A stretch of 64,000 nucleotides of DNA, from the NCBI RefSeq assembly GCF_014395785.1, contig NZ_CP060713.1, forward strand, positions 3,624,501-3,688,500. Reading direction: 5' to 3'. The translations under genes and the position numbers were made by a program. The DNA comes from Nocardioides mesophilus (lineage in GTDB: Bacteria > Actinomycetota > Actinomycetes > Propionibacteriales > Nocardioidaceae). This document shows positions 40,470 through 49,208 of the stretch, in pieces. The notes beneath the pieces were generated by a model. That model was not told the origin of the DNA. It was given only the letters and a program-made list of their open reading frames with translations, and ran no database searches. Each line of letters starts with the position of its first letter. The first letter of the stretch is position 1.

Positions 40470-43394
40470 GTGGCTGAGGCCGTCGGGGGCCGGGGTGGCC
40501 CGATCTGCGGGCGCAAGGCCGAGCAGGAGCTGCTGCGGCGGGCGATCCGTTCCTCCGTGAAGGGCGCTCCCGCCGCCGTCCTGGTGCGCGGCGAGGCCGG
40601 CATCGGCAAGACCCGGTTGGTCAGCTCCGTCGTCGATCGCGCCGGGGTTGGCGGCTTCGCGGTGCTGTGGGCTCGGTGCCTGCGGCTCGGCTCCGGCACG
40701 GCGCCGTACCTTCCCCTCGTCACGGCCTTCCAGGGCTGGCTGGACCGCTGCGGGCCGGTGGAGGCGCGGGGGCTGCTGGACGCGGTGCCGGACCTCGACG
40801 CGCTGCTGCCGGCCGCGCGGCGGTCGCAGCAGCTGCCGCCGGGGCGGGTGCTGCAGGTGGTCGACCGGGCGCTGGGCCACCTCACGACCGTGCGACCGGT
40901 CGTGCTGGTGGTCGATGACCTGCAGTGGGCCGACGCCGGCTCGCTCGACGTGCTCGCCTACGTGGTCTCCGACCTGGACCGTCGAGCGCTCACCGTGCTG
41001 GCGACGTGCCGCGACGTGGGGCTCTCGGACGGGCATCCGCTGCACGGCTGGCTGGCCGACCTGGTCCGGATGCCGGGCGTGGTCGACCTGCCGCTGGCGC
41101 GCCTGGACGAGGACGAGACCGCCGAGCAGGTCGCGGCGCTGCTCGGGGACGTGCCCCGGCGCTCCCTGGTGGCGCAGGTCTGGGCGAGCACCGGAGGCAA
41201 TCCTTCGCTGACCGAGCTGCTGGTGCGGGACCTGCCGCCGTCGGCGGTCCGGCTGCCGCCGGAGCTGCCGGCAGCGCTGCGCACCACGCTGATGGCCGGC
41301 TGGCACACGCTGAGCCCGGAGGCGCGGCGGCTGACCCAGGTGCTGGCGGTGGCCGGCCGGCCGGTCGCACCGGAGGTGCTGGGCGGGGTCGCGGGGAGGC
41401 CGGTGCCGCCTGCGGTCCCGGAGCCGTTCGTCGAGGCACTGCACGAGGCGACGGCCGCCGGGGTGGTCGAGGTGGAACGCTCGGGAGGGATCTGGTTCCG
41501 GCACCCGCTGCTGGCCGAGGTTCTCGACTCGACCTTGCTGCCGGAGGAGGTGGCCGGGTTGCACCGGGTGTTCGTGGATGTGCTGCGGGGCGGGGGCGGC
41601 AGCGACGCCGGCACCTACGGAGACCTCGCGCGGCACTACGCCGGCGCCGGCCTGCACGACGACGCGTTCAGGCACTACCTGCTGGCCGGGGACCGGGCGG
41701 TGGAGGTCCGGGCGTACCCGGAGGCGTGGGCGCTGCGCCGGCGGGCCTGGGGGCTGTGGCCGCGGACCTCACCGGGGTGCCGGGTCCGGGCCGGTCCACC
41801 GGCCGCCCTGCTGGCGGAGTCGGCGCGGATCGCGTGGCTCGGCGGCGACCCGGCCTCCGCCGTCGAGGCGCTGGAGGCGGCGTGGCCGCTGGTGGTCCCC
41901 GAGCGTGACCCGGTGACCGCGTCCCGGGTGCTGCGGCTGCGCTGGCAGATCGCCGGCACCGGCGGGGGCCCGCGCGCGGGTCTGCTCGCGCAGCTGCGCG
42001 AGGCGATGCGAATCAGTGCCGCCGTACCCGACTCCGAGGAGCACGTCCTGGCGCTGGCAGACCTCAGCGACGCGGAGCTGTGGAGCGGTGACCGGGCCGC
42101 CGCCACCGAGCGCGCGGGCGAGGCCCTGGCCGCGGCGCGACGCTGCGGACACCGCTCGGCCCGCTCGTACGCCCTGGCCGCGGTCGTCCACACCCGGGCC
42201 GACCACCTCGAGGCCGAGCAGTGGGCGAGCGAGGCGGTCCGGCTCGCCGGGGGGGCCCGCGGACCGGAGTACGTCGGCCGCGCCCGGCTCGCGCTCGCGC
42301 AGGTGCTGGACCGGCAGGGCCGGTACGTCGAGGCGGCGGACGTGCTGGTCCGGGGGCTCGCCGGGGGTGCGGGCTCCGACAGCGTCACCGCGCTCCTCGC
42401 CACGGTGGCGGCGACCGAGCTGCTGGTGGTGGGGCGGCTGGAGGAGGCGGCGGCGATCCTGCGCGAGCTGCTCGCGTCGCGGCCCGACGGCGTCGTCGGC
42501 CCCGCGGCGCGGGAGACCGCCGCGGTGGTCTCGCTGCGCACCTGTCGCCCGGGCAGCGCCGGGCCGGACGTGGACCGGCGACCCGAGCCGGGGCGCGACC
42601 TCGACGAGCACCCCGGGCTGCACGGGCCCGCGCTGCACGCAGAGCTGCTGCTGGCCGCCGGCTCGGTCGAGGAGGCGCTCGACGCCCTGGAGCGCACCGT
42701 GCCGCGGCTCGCCGCCGCGGATGCCGCCCACGGCGACGAGCTGATGGTGTGGGCGGCCCGCGCGGCGGCGGCGCTGCCCCCGGAGGAGCGCCGCCGTGGC
42801 ATCGAGCGGGTGCTGGCGACCCGGGAGAGGGCCTCGGGCCGCGGGTCCGGCGAGCCGACGCCGTGTCGGACGGCCGCTGCGGCGCTCTTCGAGGCGGAGC
42901 TGGGCCGCTGCCTCGGTTCCCCGGACGCCGTCGAGCGCTGGGCGCGTGCCGTGCCCCTGCTGGACCGGGCCGGGCTGCGCTACGACGCCGCCGACGCCCG
43001 GCGCAGCCTCGCCGAGGCCCTGCTGGCGCAGCGACGCCGGCGCGAGGCCGTCGTACCGCTGCGCGACGCGCATGCCGCGGCCCGGGAGATGGGGGCCGGC
43101 CGGCTCGAGGGCGAGGTGGAGGCGGTCGCCCATGCCGCCCGGCTGCCGCTCGACGCCGCCGAGGAGCCGGAGGCGGTCCGACCGGCGCGCGGCAGCGACC
43201 TCACCCCGCGCGAGCACGAGGTGCTCGGCCACCTGATGTCCGGCCGGACCTACTCGGAGATCGCCGAGGCGCTGTTCATCAGCGAGAAGACGGTGAGCGT
43301 CCACGTGTCGAACCTGCTGCGCAAAACCGGGACCACGAGCCGGGTGGAGGCCGCGGCGTGGGGTCGCAGCAACGGCCGGGAACCGGGCGGCTGA
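40470..43394 (+). CDS. Large LuxR-family ATPase regulator (LAL/MalT-like)
   Basis: This 974-aa protein has an N-terminal AAA ATPase with Walker A GEAGIGKTRL (about 41-50) and Walker B VLVVDDLQWAD, then a long helical, TPR-like middle region (about 390-860). The C-terminal LuxR helix-turn-helix (DLTPREHEVLGHLMSGRTYSEIAEAL...EKTVSVHVSNLL, about 908-960) completes it. LAL regulators sense a ligand and activate nearby genes; the target is unknown. The start is uncertain: GTG 40470 or TTG 40428, neither with a good ribosome site. Confidence 0.88.
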   Translation: MAEAVGGRGGPICGRKAEQELLRRAIRSSVKGAPAAVLVRGEAGIGKTRLVSSVVDRAGVGGFAVLWARCLRLGSGTAPYLPLVTAFQGWLDRCGPVEARGLLDAVPDLDALLPAARRSQQLPPGRVLQVVDRALGHLTTVRPVVLVVDDLQWADAGSLDVLAYVVSDLDRRALTVLATCRDVGLSDGHPLHGWLADLVRMPGVVDLPLARLDEDETAEQVAALLGDVPRRSLVAQVWASTGGNPSLTELLVRDLPPSAVRLPPELPAALRTTLMAGWHTLSPEARRLTQVLAVAGRPVAPEVLGGVAGRPVPPAVPEPFVEALHEATAAGVVEVERSGGIWFRHPLLAEVLDSTLLPEEVAGLHRVFVDVLRGGGGSDAGTYGDLARHYAGAGLHDDAFRHYLLAGDRAVEVRAYPEAWALRRRAWGLWPRTSPGCRVRAGPPAALLAESARIAWLGGDPASAVEALEAAWPLVVPERDPVTASRVLRLRWQIAGTGGGPRAGLLAQLREAMRISAAVPDSEEHVLALADLSDAELWSGDRAAATERAGEALAAARRCGHRSARSYALAAVVHTRADHLEAEQWASEAVRLAGGARGPEYVGRARLALAQVLDRQGRYVEAADVLVRGLAGGAGSDSVTALLATVAATELLVVGRLEEAAAILRELLASRPDGVVGPAARETAAVVSLRTCRPGSAGPDVDRRPEPGRDLDEHPGLHGPALHAELLLAAGSVEEALDALERTVPRLAAADAAHGDELMVWAARAAAALPPEERRRGIERVLATRERASGRGSGEPTPCRTAAAALFEAELGRCLGSPDAVERWARAVPLLDRAGLRYDAADARRSLAEALLAQRRRREAVVPLRDAHAAAREMGAGRLEGEVEAVAHAARLPLDAAEEPEAVRPARGSDLTPREHEVLGHLMSGRTYSEIAEALFISEKTVSVHVSNLLRKTGTTSRVEAAAWGRSNGREPGG

Positions 43395-43398
43395 GTGT

Positions 43399-43404
43399 TA
43401 GCGT
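43399..43404 (+). promoter_or_regulatory. -10 box (TAGCGT) of the lipoprotein phosphoesterase gene
   Basis: TAGCGT, six bases, then ATG 43411; it overlaps the end of the regulator gene. Leaderless spacing. Confidence 0.42.
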
Positions 43405-43410
43405 CCAGGC

Positions 43411-44499
43411 ATGCTGCGTCTAGCCTCCTCCCTGGCCTCGGGGATCGCGTTCGCTCTGATGCTGACGCTGGGTGGCTGCGCGACGGGCGCGCCGGAGGCC
43501 GGCGGTCCCTCACCGGACCGCTCCGCGACGGTGGCGGGCACGGAGTCCTCCGCCGCGTCGGCGGCCGCCGGGTCCGCCGCGGACGGCTCCTTCACCTTCG
43601 GCGCCGGCGGCGACCTCGGGGCCAACGACCTGACCTCGGCCGGCCTGGCGAAGCTCGACGCCTCCGACGCCCGGTTCTTCCTGGCGCTCGGCGACCTCGA
43701 CTACGACCAGACCGCCAGCGATTCCGCCTGGTGCGACTACGTCACCGCTCACCTGCCCACCAAGGGCGCGGGCTTCCCGTTCGAGCTGGTCTCGGGCAAT
43801 CACGAGGCCGACGGCGGCCCCGACGGCCGGGTCGCGAACATGGCCGCCTGCCTGGGGGACAAGCTGGGCTCGGCCGGGACCTACGCCGCGCAGTACACCT
43901 TCCGCTACCCGGCCACCGACCCGCTCGCCGCGGTGATCATGATCTCGCCCCGGCTCAAGGTCGGCGGCCACACCTACGACTACCGCAGCGGCACCGCCGA
44001 CCGCGCCTGGCTGGTCCGCAAGATCGACCGGGCCCGCGCGGCCGGCATCCCGTGGGTGATCGTCGGGATGCACTACCCGTGCTTCTCCACCGGCCGTGCG
44101 CACGGCTGCGACGCCGGTGCCCCGGTGATGAACCTGCTGGTCCGCAAGCGGGTCGACCTGCTGCTCGTCGGGCACAACCACCTCTACGAGCGCAGCAAGC
44201 AGATCCGGCTGCGCACCGGCTGCACCAGCCTGCGCGCCGGGCACTTCGACCGCGACTGCGTCGTCGACAACGGGGCCGACAACGCCTACCGGGCCGGGCG
44301 CGGTCTGGTGCAGGTGACCTCCGGCCGGGTCGGCGGCCGCTACCAGGGGATCGACCCGAACGACCCGGACCGTCGCTGGTTCGTCAAGGCAGGGGACCGG
44401 ACGACCGGCTGGACGAAGGTGGCGGTCACGCCGCGCCGGCTCACCGCGACCTACGTCAACACCAGCGGCGGGATGCAGGACACCTTCACCATCGACTAG
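43411..44499 (+). CDS. Metallophosphoesterase lipoprotein
   Basis: This 362-aa protein has a lipoprotein signal with Gly-Gly-Cys23, then a Ser/Ala-rich linker and a calcineurin-like phosphoesterase domain (about 60-300). Metal-ligand motifs are GAGGDLGAND, LALGDLDYDQ, SGNHEADGG, GMHYPCFSTG and VGHNHLYER. It has two Cys pairs (TGCTSL, DRDCVV). It should act on the outer face of the membrane on phosphoesters of unknown identity. A second, cytosolic phosphoesterase gene follows after 31 nt. Confidence 0.86.
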   Translation: MLRLASSLASGIAFALMLTLGGCATGAPEAGGPSPDRSATVAGTESSAASAAAGSAADGSFTFGAGGDLGANDLTSAGLAKLDASDARFFLALGDLDYDQTASDSAWCDYVTAHLPTKGAGFPFELVSGNHEADGGPDGRVANMAACLGDKLGSAGTYAAQYTFRYPATDPLAAVIMISPRLKVGGHTYDYRSGTADRAWLVRKIDRARAAGIPWVIVGMHYPCFSTGRAHGCDAGAPVMNLLVRKRVDLLLVGHNHLYERSKQIRLRTGCTSLRAGHFDRDCVVDNGADNAYRAGRGLVQVTSGRVGGRYQGIDPNDPDRRWFVKAGDRTTGWTKVAVTPRRLTATYVNTSGGMQDTFTID

Positions 44500-44530
44500 G
44501 TCCCGCCGCGGACACTGAGAAGATGTGCCC

Positions 44531-45280
44531 ATGAGCTCCCTGTACGTCGTCAGCGACATCCACGGCTACGCCCAGGACCTCCGCGACAGCCTCGGCGAGG
44601 CCGGCCTGGTCGACGGGGAGGACCGCTGGACCGGCGGCGACCGGCTGCTGTACGTCCTCGGCGACCTCATGGACCGCGGGCCGGACGGCATCGGCGCGCT
44701 CCGGCTGGTCCGGTCGCTGCAGCGGCAGGCGCCCGAGCAGGTGCACGTGCTGATGGGCAACCACGAGGCGCTCGCGCTCGGCTACAAGCTCTTCCCCCAG
44801 AGCCGGTTCGGCCAGGTCTGGCAGCCCAACGGCGGCCACGCCTCCGACCAGGACGCGCTCACCGACGACGACGTCGAGTGGCTGCGCCAGCTGCCGGTGA
44901 TGGCCCGGGTCGATGAGTTCCTGCTGATGCACTCCGATGCCAACGACTACCTCGAGTGGGGCGGCTCGGTGGAGGAGATCAACGCCACCGTCACCTCGTT
45001 GCTCACCGGCGGCGACGACGGCGAGGCGCTGTGGGAGGTGTTCGCGTCGCTGACCGCGCGCTACGACTTCACGGGCCCGGACGGCCAACGGGCCGCCCAC
45101 GACATGCTCAACGCCCTCGGCGGGGAGTGCATCGTGCACGGACACAGCATCATCGGCTCGCTGCTGAACAAGCCCTCGGACCAGGTGGAGGGGGCGATCG
45201 CCTACGCCGACGGCCTGGTGGTCGCGATCGACGGCGGCCGCTACGACGGCGGGCCGCTGCTGCTGGTCCAGCTGAGCTGA
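44531..45280 (+). CDS. Cytosolic metallophosphoesterase
   Basis: This 249-aa calcineurin-like protein has motifs VSDIHGYAQDL, VLGDLMDRGPDG, MGNHEALALG, LLMHSDAND and VHGHSII in the order of PrpA/ApaH-type protein or diadenosine phosphatases. No signal peptide. ATG 44531 is preferred over an in-frame GTG at 44525. Substrate not predictable; it could remove phosphate from proteins or dinucleotides. Confidence 0.87.
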   Translation: MSSLYVVSDIHGYAQDLRDSLGEAGLVDGEDRWTGGDRLLYVLGDLMDRGPDGIGALRLVRSLQRQAPEQVHVLMGNHEALALGYKLFPQSRFGQVWQPNGGHASDQDALTDDDVEWLRQLPVMARVDEFLLMHSDANDYLEWGGSVEEINATVTSLLTGGDDGEALWEVFASLTARYDFTGPDGQRAAHDMLNALGGECIVHGHSIIGSLLNKPSDQVEGAIAYADGLVVAIDGGRYDGGPLLLVQLS

Positions 45281-45287
45281 CCGGGTC

Positions 45288-46843
45288 TCAGCCGCGCACC
45301 GCGGTCGCGTTGAACAGCACCGGGGCGTCGTCGTCGCGGGCGAGCCCGTGGCACGACAGCACGGTGCCGTGGCCGCAGTCGAGGCGGGTGCTGGCGTTGA
45401 CCATCAGCAGGACGACCGAGGCGACCCGGGAGCGGGTGAAGTCGACGCGGGCCGAGCCGGCACCGGTGTTCGACAGCCGGACGGGGCGCCGCGCGGTGCT
45501 GCCGTCCCGGCGGTGGACCAGCAGCGTGGCGGTGAAGCCATGGCTCGTGGTCGGCATGTCGAGCCGGACTCGCAGCGTGCGGGTGCCGCGCAGGGTGCGG
45601 TCCGGGCGCAGCGTGACCGGGGCGGTGCTCAGGTGATCGGTCCACACCTTGCGCGTCCCGGTGCCGGGGCGGCTGCCGGTCAGCGTGATCCTGCTGCCGA
45701 CCTGCGGCCACGGGTAGCCGGTGCCGTCGGCGTAGCTGGTCCACGGCGACAGGTTCGCCTCGCCGAAGGCGGTGTAGGCGCTGGTGAAGTCCACGCCGCG
45801 GCTGCCCAGCGCGTTGCGGACGGCCTGCAGGGAGTACTGGTTGCGCGCGCCGGTTGAGGCGTCGGCCCGCTGCCAGGCGGCGCGGACGATCCCGGGGCCG
45901 CCGTACTGCTCGCTGAGGAACTCGAAGAACAGCCAGGAGGCGTAGGTGTGATCGCCGAAGGCGGCGTCGAGCGGCACCCGGGGGAGACCAGCTGGCTGCC
46001 GGAGAGGAACTGGATGTTGTCGTCGACCTCGCCGTAGACCTCGCCCTCCATCCAGGCGGCACTGCCCTCCATCAGCCAGGTGTCCTCGCGCCAGTCGTAG
46101 GCGAACTGCACGGCGTGGAAGAACTCGTGCGCCAGGGTGACCTGGAGCAGCTGCAGCGGGACGCCGCCGTAGCCGACGAAGTCGTTGTCCAGCACGCAGT
46201 AGCCGGGATCGGTGCGTGCCGAGCCTTTGTGGTCGCTCTCCGGGGTGCAGTAGCCGTAGGCGCCGCCGGAGTCCGAGAGGTCGCTGAGGTAGATGTCGAG
46301 CTTCCCGTCGACACCGTGCTCGCCCTGCACCGTCTCATCGGACAGGGGGGCGCGGTAGCCGAGCTGGTCGACGATGCGGCCGTAGACGCTCTCGGCGACG
46401 GAGGCGGTGGTGTCCACCCAGTCCGGGACCTGGTTGCCGTCGCTGTCGTCGAGGGCGACGGCGTCAACGGTGTTCGTCGCGTAGGTGACGCACACGTGCG
46501 CGGCGCACGTGTGCTCGACCTGGGCGTTCGCGGCGTAGTAATGCTCCTCGGACCAGTCCGTGCTCTTCGCGGCGGTGGGACGGGCCAGGAGCCGCTCCGC
46601 GCTGCGGCGCTGCGAGCCGTCGAGCTCGTGCACCTTCGCAGCGAGGTCGAGCAGCACCGTCGTGGCGTCGCCCTGCTCCTGCGGCATGGTCCCGGGCTTC
46701 CCGTCGAACAGCGCCTTGGCCTCGGCCAAGGCCTCCTGCCCGGGCGTCGGCGGGGGATCCGCGGCGACGGCGGGGGAGACCACCGGCGAGAAGGGGAGCA
46801 GCACAGCGGACAGGAGGAGCGGAAGCACGACGCGGGTGCGCAC
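45288..46843 (-). pseudogene. Frameshifted secreted metalloprotease (MXAN_6640-like)
   Basis: The first part from ATG 46843 has a signal peptide (about 1-27), a propeptide-like region, a Cys-rich zone and a zinc-protease motif LAHEFFHAVQFAYDW with WLMEGSAAWMEGEVYGE, matching the MXAN_6640 family of putative metalloproteases. After SQLVSP the frame breaks. The matching continuation, VPLDAAFGDHTYASWLFFEFL, is in another frame and runs to 45288. One extra base in the C3/G5 run at 45977-45984 restores a 518-residue protein (1557 nt). It is either a real inactivation or a sequencing error. The C-terminal part has Ig-like strands. Confidence 0.82.
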
Positions 46844-46907
46844 AGGGTGCCTTTCCGGAGCGGGACGAAGCCTCCCGAACTGTACGGCGTGAGCGCCCGC
46901 CGCGGGC

Positions 46908-47612
46908 TCAGACCCGGCGGAGCACCGCCGTGACCTTGCCGAGGATGGTCGCGTGGGTGCCGTCGATCGGGTCGTAGGCCTCGTTGTGCGGCAGCAGCCA
47001 CACGTGGCCGTCGCGCCGCTGGAACGTCTTCACGGTGGCCTCGCCGTCGAGCAGCGCCGCGACGATCTCGCCGTTCTCGGCGGTCGGCTGCTGCCGGATC
47101 ACGACGTAGTCGCCGTTGCAGATCGCGGCGTCGATCATCGAGTCACCGGCGACCTCGAGCAGGAAGAGCGTGCCGTCGCCGACCAGGGTCTTGGGCAGCG
47201 GGAAGATCTCCTCGACCCGCTCCTCGGCCAGGATCGGACCACCGGCCGCGATCCGGCCGACCAGGGGGACGTAGTTGGCCGCCGGCATCGCGTCGCCGAC
47301 CCCCGTCTCGTCGACCGCGCTCGCCTCGTCGGGGTCGAACACCGACAGGGCCCGCGGACGGTTGGGGTCGCGCTTGAGGTAGCCCTTCTCCTCGAGCACC
47401 CGCAGCTGGTGCGCCACCGAGGAGGAGCTGGTCAGGCCGACCCGCTCGCCGATCTCCCGCATGCTGGGCGGGTAGCCCCGGCGCTCGATCGAGTCCTTGA
47501 TGACGGTGAGGACGCGCTGCTGCCGGGTCGTGAGCCCACTCGCGTCCGGGGGACCGTCGGGCAGCTCGGTCACCTTCGCCGGATCCGACCCTGCACCCTT
47601 GCCTGCTGCCAT
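46908..47612 (-). CDS. lexA: LexA repressor
   Basis: This 234-aa SOS repressor/protease has an N-terminal winged helix (about 27-92; [22 protein letters not shown] is the recognition region), a cleavage site Ala123-Gly124 (RIAAGGP), catalytic Ser158 (GDSM) and Lys195 (ATVKTF). ATG 47612 is used; an in-frame ATG at 47624 has a purine-rich stretch right against it. A LexA box lies 63 bp upstream, giving autoregulation, and the divergent SDR gene shares this region. Confidence 0.96.
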   Translation of the reverse strand: MAAGKGAGSDPAKVTELPDGPPDASGLTTRQQRVLTVIKDSIERRGYPPSMREIGERVGLTSSSSVAHQLRVLEEKGYLKRDPNRPRALSVFDPDEASAVDETGVGDAMPAANYVPLVGRIAAGGPILAEERVEEIFPLPKTLVGDGTLFLLEVAGDSMIDAAICNGDYVVIRQQPTAENGEIVAALLDGEATVKTFQRRDGHVWLLPHNEAYDPIDGTHATILGKVTAVLRRV

Positions 47613-47674
47613 GGCCTGCCTCATCTCCCTCGCGTCCTGGTGAGCCCACGGTAGTGCTCGGAACCGACTCTGTT

Positions 47675-47688
47675 CAAACATCTGTTCG
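47675..47688. promoter_or_regulatory. LexA box between lexA and the SDR gene
   Basis: CAAACATCTGTTCG: one half-site (GTTCG) is exact and the other has A for G (CAAAC); the flanks extend the dyad to TTCAAACATCTGTTCGAA at 47673-47690. Position fits autoregulation of lexA and control of the divergent SDR. Confidence 0.78.
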
Positions 47689-47715
47689 AACGGCGTGTCG
47701 TGGTTTCCTGGACAC

Positions 47716-48534
47716 ATGTCGAACGCGTCCGTGGACGTCGGGGCGAAGGTCGCAGTGGTCACCGGGGCCGCCCGGGGGATCGGCCGCGCGGTCGGTGCGC
47801 TGCTCGTTGAGCGCGGGTACGCCGTCGTGCTGACCGACCTCTCGGCCGAGGAGGTGCGCCGTACCGCCCGGGAGATCGGCGCGGTCGCGGGCGTGGCCCA
47901 GGACGTGCGGCTCGAGGAGTCCCATGCCGCGGTCGTGGCGGAGGCGACGACGTACGGCCGGCTCGCGGTGTGGGTGAACAACGCCGGCGTCGGTGACGAC
48001 GGGGCGCTGACCGAGCTCTCGTCGGAGGCGGTGCGCCGGCTCGTCGAGGTGAACCTGCTCGGGGTGATCTGGGGGACCCGCGCGGCGCTCGGCGCGTTCG
48101 GGCCCGGCGGTGGGGACGTCGTGAACATCGCGTCCGTCTCGGCGCTGGGGCCGGTGCCCGGGCTCTCGGTGTACGCCGCGACGAAGGCGGCCGTGCTGTC
48201 GCTGTCCATGTCTCTCGCGGGGGAGACCCCGGCCGGTGTGCGGGTGCATGCCGTCTGCCCGGACGGGGTGGACACCGACCTGGTGGCCGCGATGCGTCCC
48301 GACGGGCGCGCCAAGGCGATGGTGCACTCCAGCGGGCGGTTGCGGACGACGGCCGAGGTGGCCGCGGTCGCGGTCGACCTCGTCGGCCGGCGCCGGGTGG
48401 TGCGGACCCTCCCCGCCTGGCGCTCGCCGCTGGTCCGGGCCGGAGCGCTGATCCCGTCCCGGTCCCGCACCGGGTTCGCCCTCTTCGAGGCGATGGGTCG
48501 CCGCGTGATGGAGCGCAGCCGGCGAGACGCGTGA
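47716..48534 (+). CDS. SDR-family oxidoreductase divergent from lexA
   Basis: This 272-aa classical short-chain dehydrogenase has cofactor motif [12 protein letters not shown] (about 17-28), NNAG (near 87-90), a catalytic Ser in NIASVSALG, the YAATK pair and a substrate loop after CPDGVDTDL. Aliphatic or ring alcohol substrate unknown. It lies between lexA and the LysM division gene, which are adjacent in many actinobacteria, so it looks like an insertion into that pair. The LexA box upstream suggests SOS control. Confidence 0.86.
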   Translation: MSNASVDVGAKVAVVTGAARGIGRAVGALLVERGYAVVLTDLSAEEVRRTAREIGAVAGVAQDVRLEESHAAVVAEATTYGRLAVWVNNAGVGDDGALTELSSEAVRRLVEVNLLGVIWGTRAALGAFGPGGGDVVNIASVSALGPVPGLSVYAATKAAVLSLSMSLAGETPAGVRVHAVCPDGVDTDLVAAMRPDGRAKAMVHSSGRLRTTAEVAAVAVDLVGRRRVVRTLPAWRSPLVRAGALIPSRSRTGFALFEAMGRRVMERSRRDA

Positions 48535-48558
48535 CCGCGCTCCGGGCGACACGCCGAT

Positions 48559-48572
48559 CGAACACATGTTCG
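48559..48572. promoter_or_regulatory. LexA box 1 upstream of the LysM gene
   Basis: CGAACACATGTTCG, a perfect CGAAC-N4-GTTCG operator, 24 nt after the SDR stop. Confidence 0.9.
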
Positions 48573-48580
48573 GTCGATGC

Positions 48581-48609
48581 TTGATTCGTTCGAACAGGTG
48601 CTCTAACGT
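48581..48609 (+). promoter_or_regulatory. Promoter with an embedded LexA half-box
   Basis: TTGATT (48581-48586), a 17-bp spacer and TAACGT (48604-48609). The spacer carries CGAACAGGTGCTCT (48591-48604), with one exact half-site and a degenerate second one. Boxes 1 and 3 flank this promoter, so LexA bound at any of them would block it. Confidence 0.68.
48591..48604. promoter_or_regulatory. LexA box 2 (degenerate), inside the promoter spacer
   Basis: CGAAC-AGGT-GCTCT: left half exact, right half two mismatches. It lies between the -35 and -10 elements. Confidence 0.5.
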
Positions 48610-48623
48610 CGCACACATGTTCG
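48610..48623. promoter_or_regulatory. LexA box 3 upstream of the LysM gene
   Basis: CGCACACATGTTCG: right half exact, left half with one mismatch; it covers the predicted transcription start. Confidence 0.7.
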
Positions 48624-48657
48624 ATCGAACGCTTCTTCGAGTCCTCCCCACCGAAAC

Positions 48658-48679
48658 TGTCGGTGGCCCTCGATACACC
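48658..48679 (+). promoter_or_regulatory. Second, PafBC-like promoter of the LysM gene
   Basis: TGTCGGTG exactly matches the damage octamer; the 8-bp spacer is followed by TACACC (last T of the -10 missing). Seven bases later is ATG 48687, in frame with the LysM ORF, so a leaderless longer isoform is possible. Confidence 0.55.
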
Positions 48680-48734
48680 TGTCTCCATGAAGCGATCGGA
48701 CACAGCGACCGACTCCACCTTCGGGAGGCCTGAG

Positions 48735-49118
48735 ATGAGCACCATCGTCGTCACCCCAGTTTTCGGCAGCCGCACCACCCGGCCGGTTGCACGACCGATG
48801 GCGCGGCGCGTTGCAGCCCCCGCGGCCGTGCGGTTGACGCGGCGCGGTCGGCTGGTGCTGACCGTGCTGTTCCTCGGCCTCGCGCTGGTGGCGCTCACGG
48901 TCCTCGGCCCCACCTCGGCCGCCACCGGTGAGGCCGGCACTCCGGAGCCGACCCGCACCGTGATGGTGCAGCAGGGCGACACGCTGTGGGGCATCGCCTC
49001 GAGCGTGGCGGCCCCCGGCGAGGTTCGCGAGATGGTGCACCACATCGAGCAGCTCAACGCGCTGTCCGGCGCCGGCGTCTATGTCGGCCAGGAGATCGCG
49101 GTGCCCGTCGGCCGCTGA
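48735..49118 (+). CDS. LysM-domain SOS cell-division suppressor (ChiZ/Rv2719c/DivS-like)
   Basis: This 127-aa protein has an Arg-rich cytoplasmic N-terminus, one transmembrane segment (about 38-60) and a C-terminal LysM domain (about 76-126, TVMVQQGDTLWGIASSVA ... VYVGQEIAVPVG). The same layout and lexA neighbourhood are found in mycobacterial ChiZ (Rv2719c) and corynebacterial DivS, which arrest division after DNA damage. ATG 48735 has GGGAGG six bases upstream. Three LexA boxes plus a PafBC-like promoter precede it; Rv2719c is likewise reported to be damage-induced independently of RecA. Confidence 0.86.
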   Translation: MSTIVVTPVFGSRTTRPVARPMARRVAAPAAVRLTRRGRLVLTVLFLGLALVALTVLGPTSAATGEAGTPEPTRTVMVQQGDTLWGIASSVAAPGEVREMVHHIEQLNALSGAGVYVGQEIAVPVGR

Positions 49119-49176
49119 CCGACCCACAGTTCCTGCTTTCGACCTCCTCGACCCAGGTCGGAGGCATGAGGGTAAG

Positions 49177-49208
49177 AAGGGCGGGCCGCCCAGTGGTGGC
49201 CCGCCCTT
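49177..49208. terminator. Bidirectional terminator hairpin
   Basis: AAGGGCGGGCC (49177-49187) pairs with GGCCCGCCCTT (49198-49208): an 11-bp perfect stem and 10-nt loop between the convergent LysM and YhhN genes. A/T at the stem ends gives short A and T runs on both sides. Confidence 0.82.
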
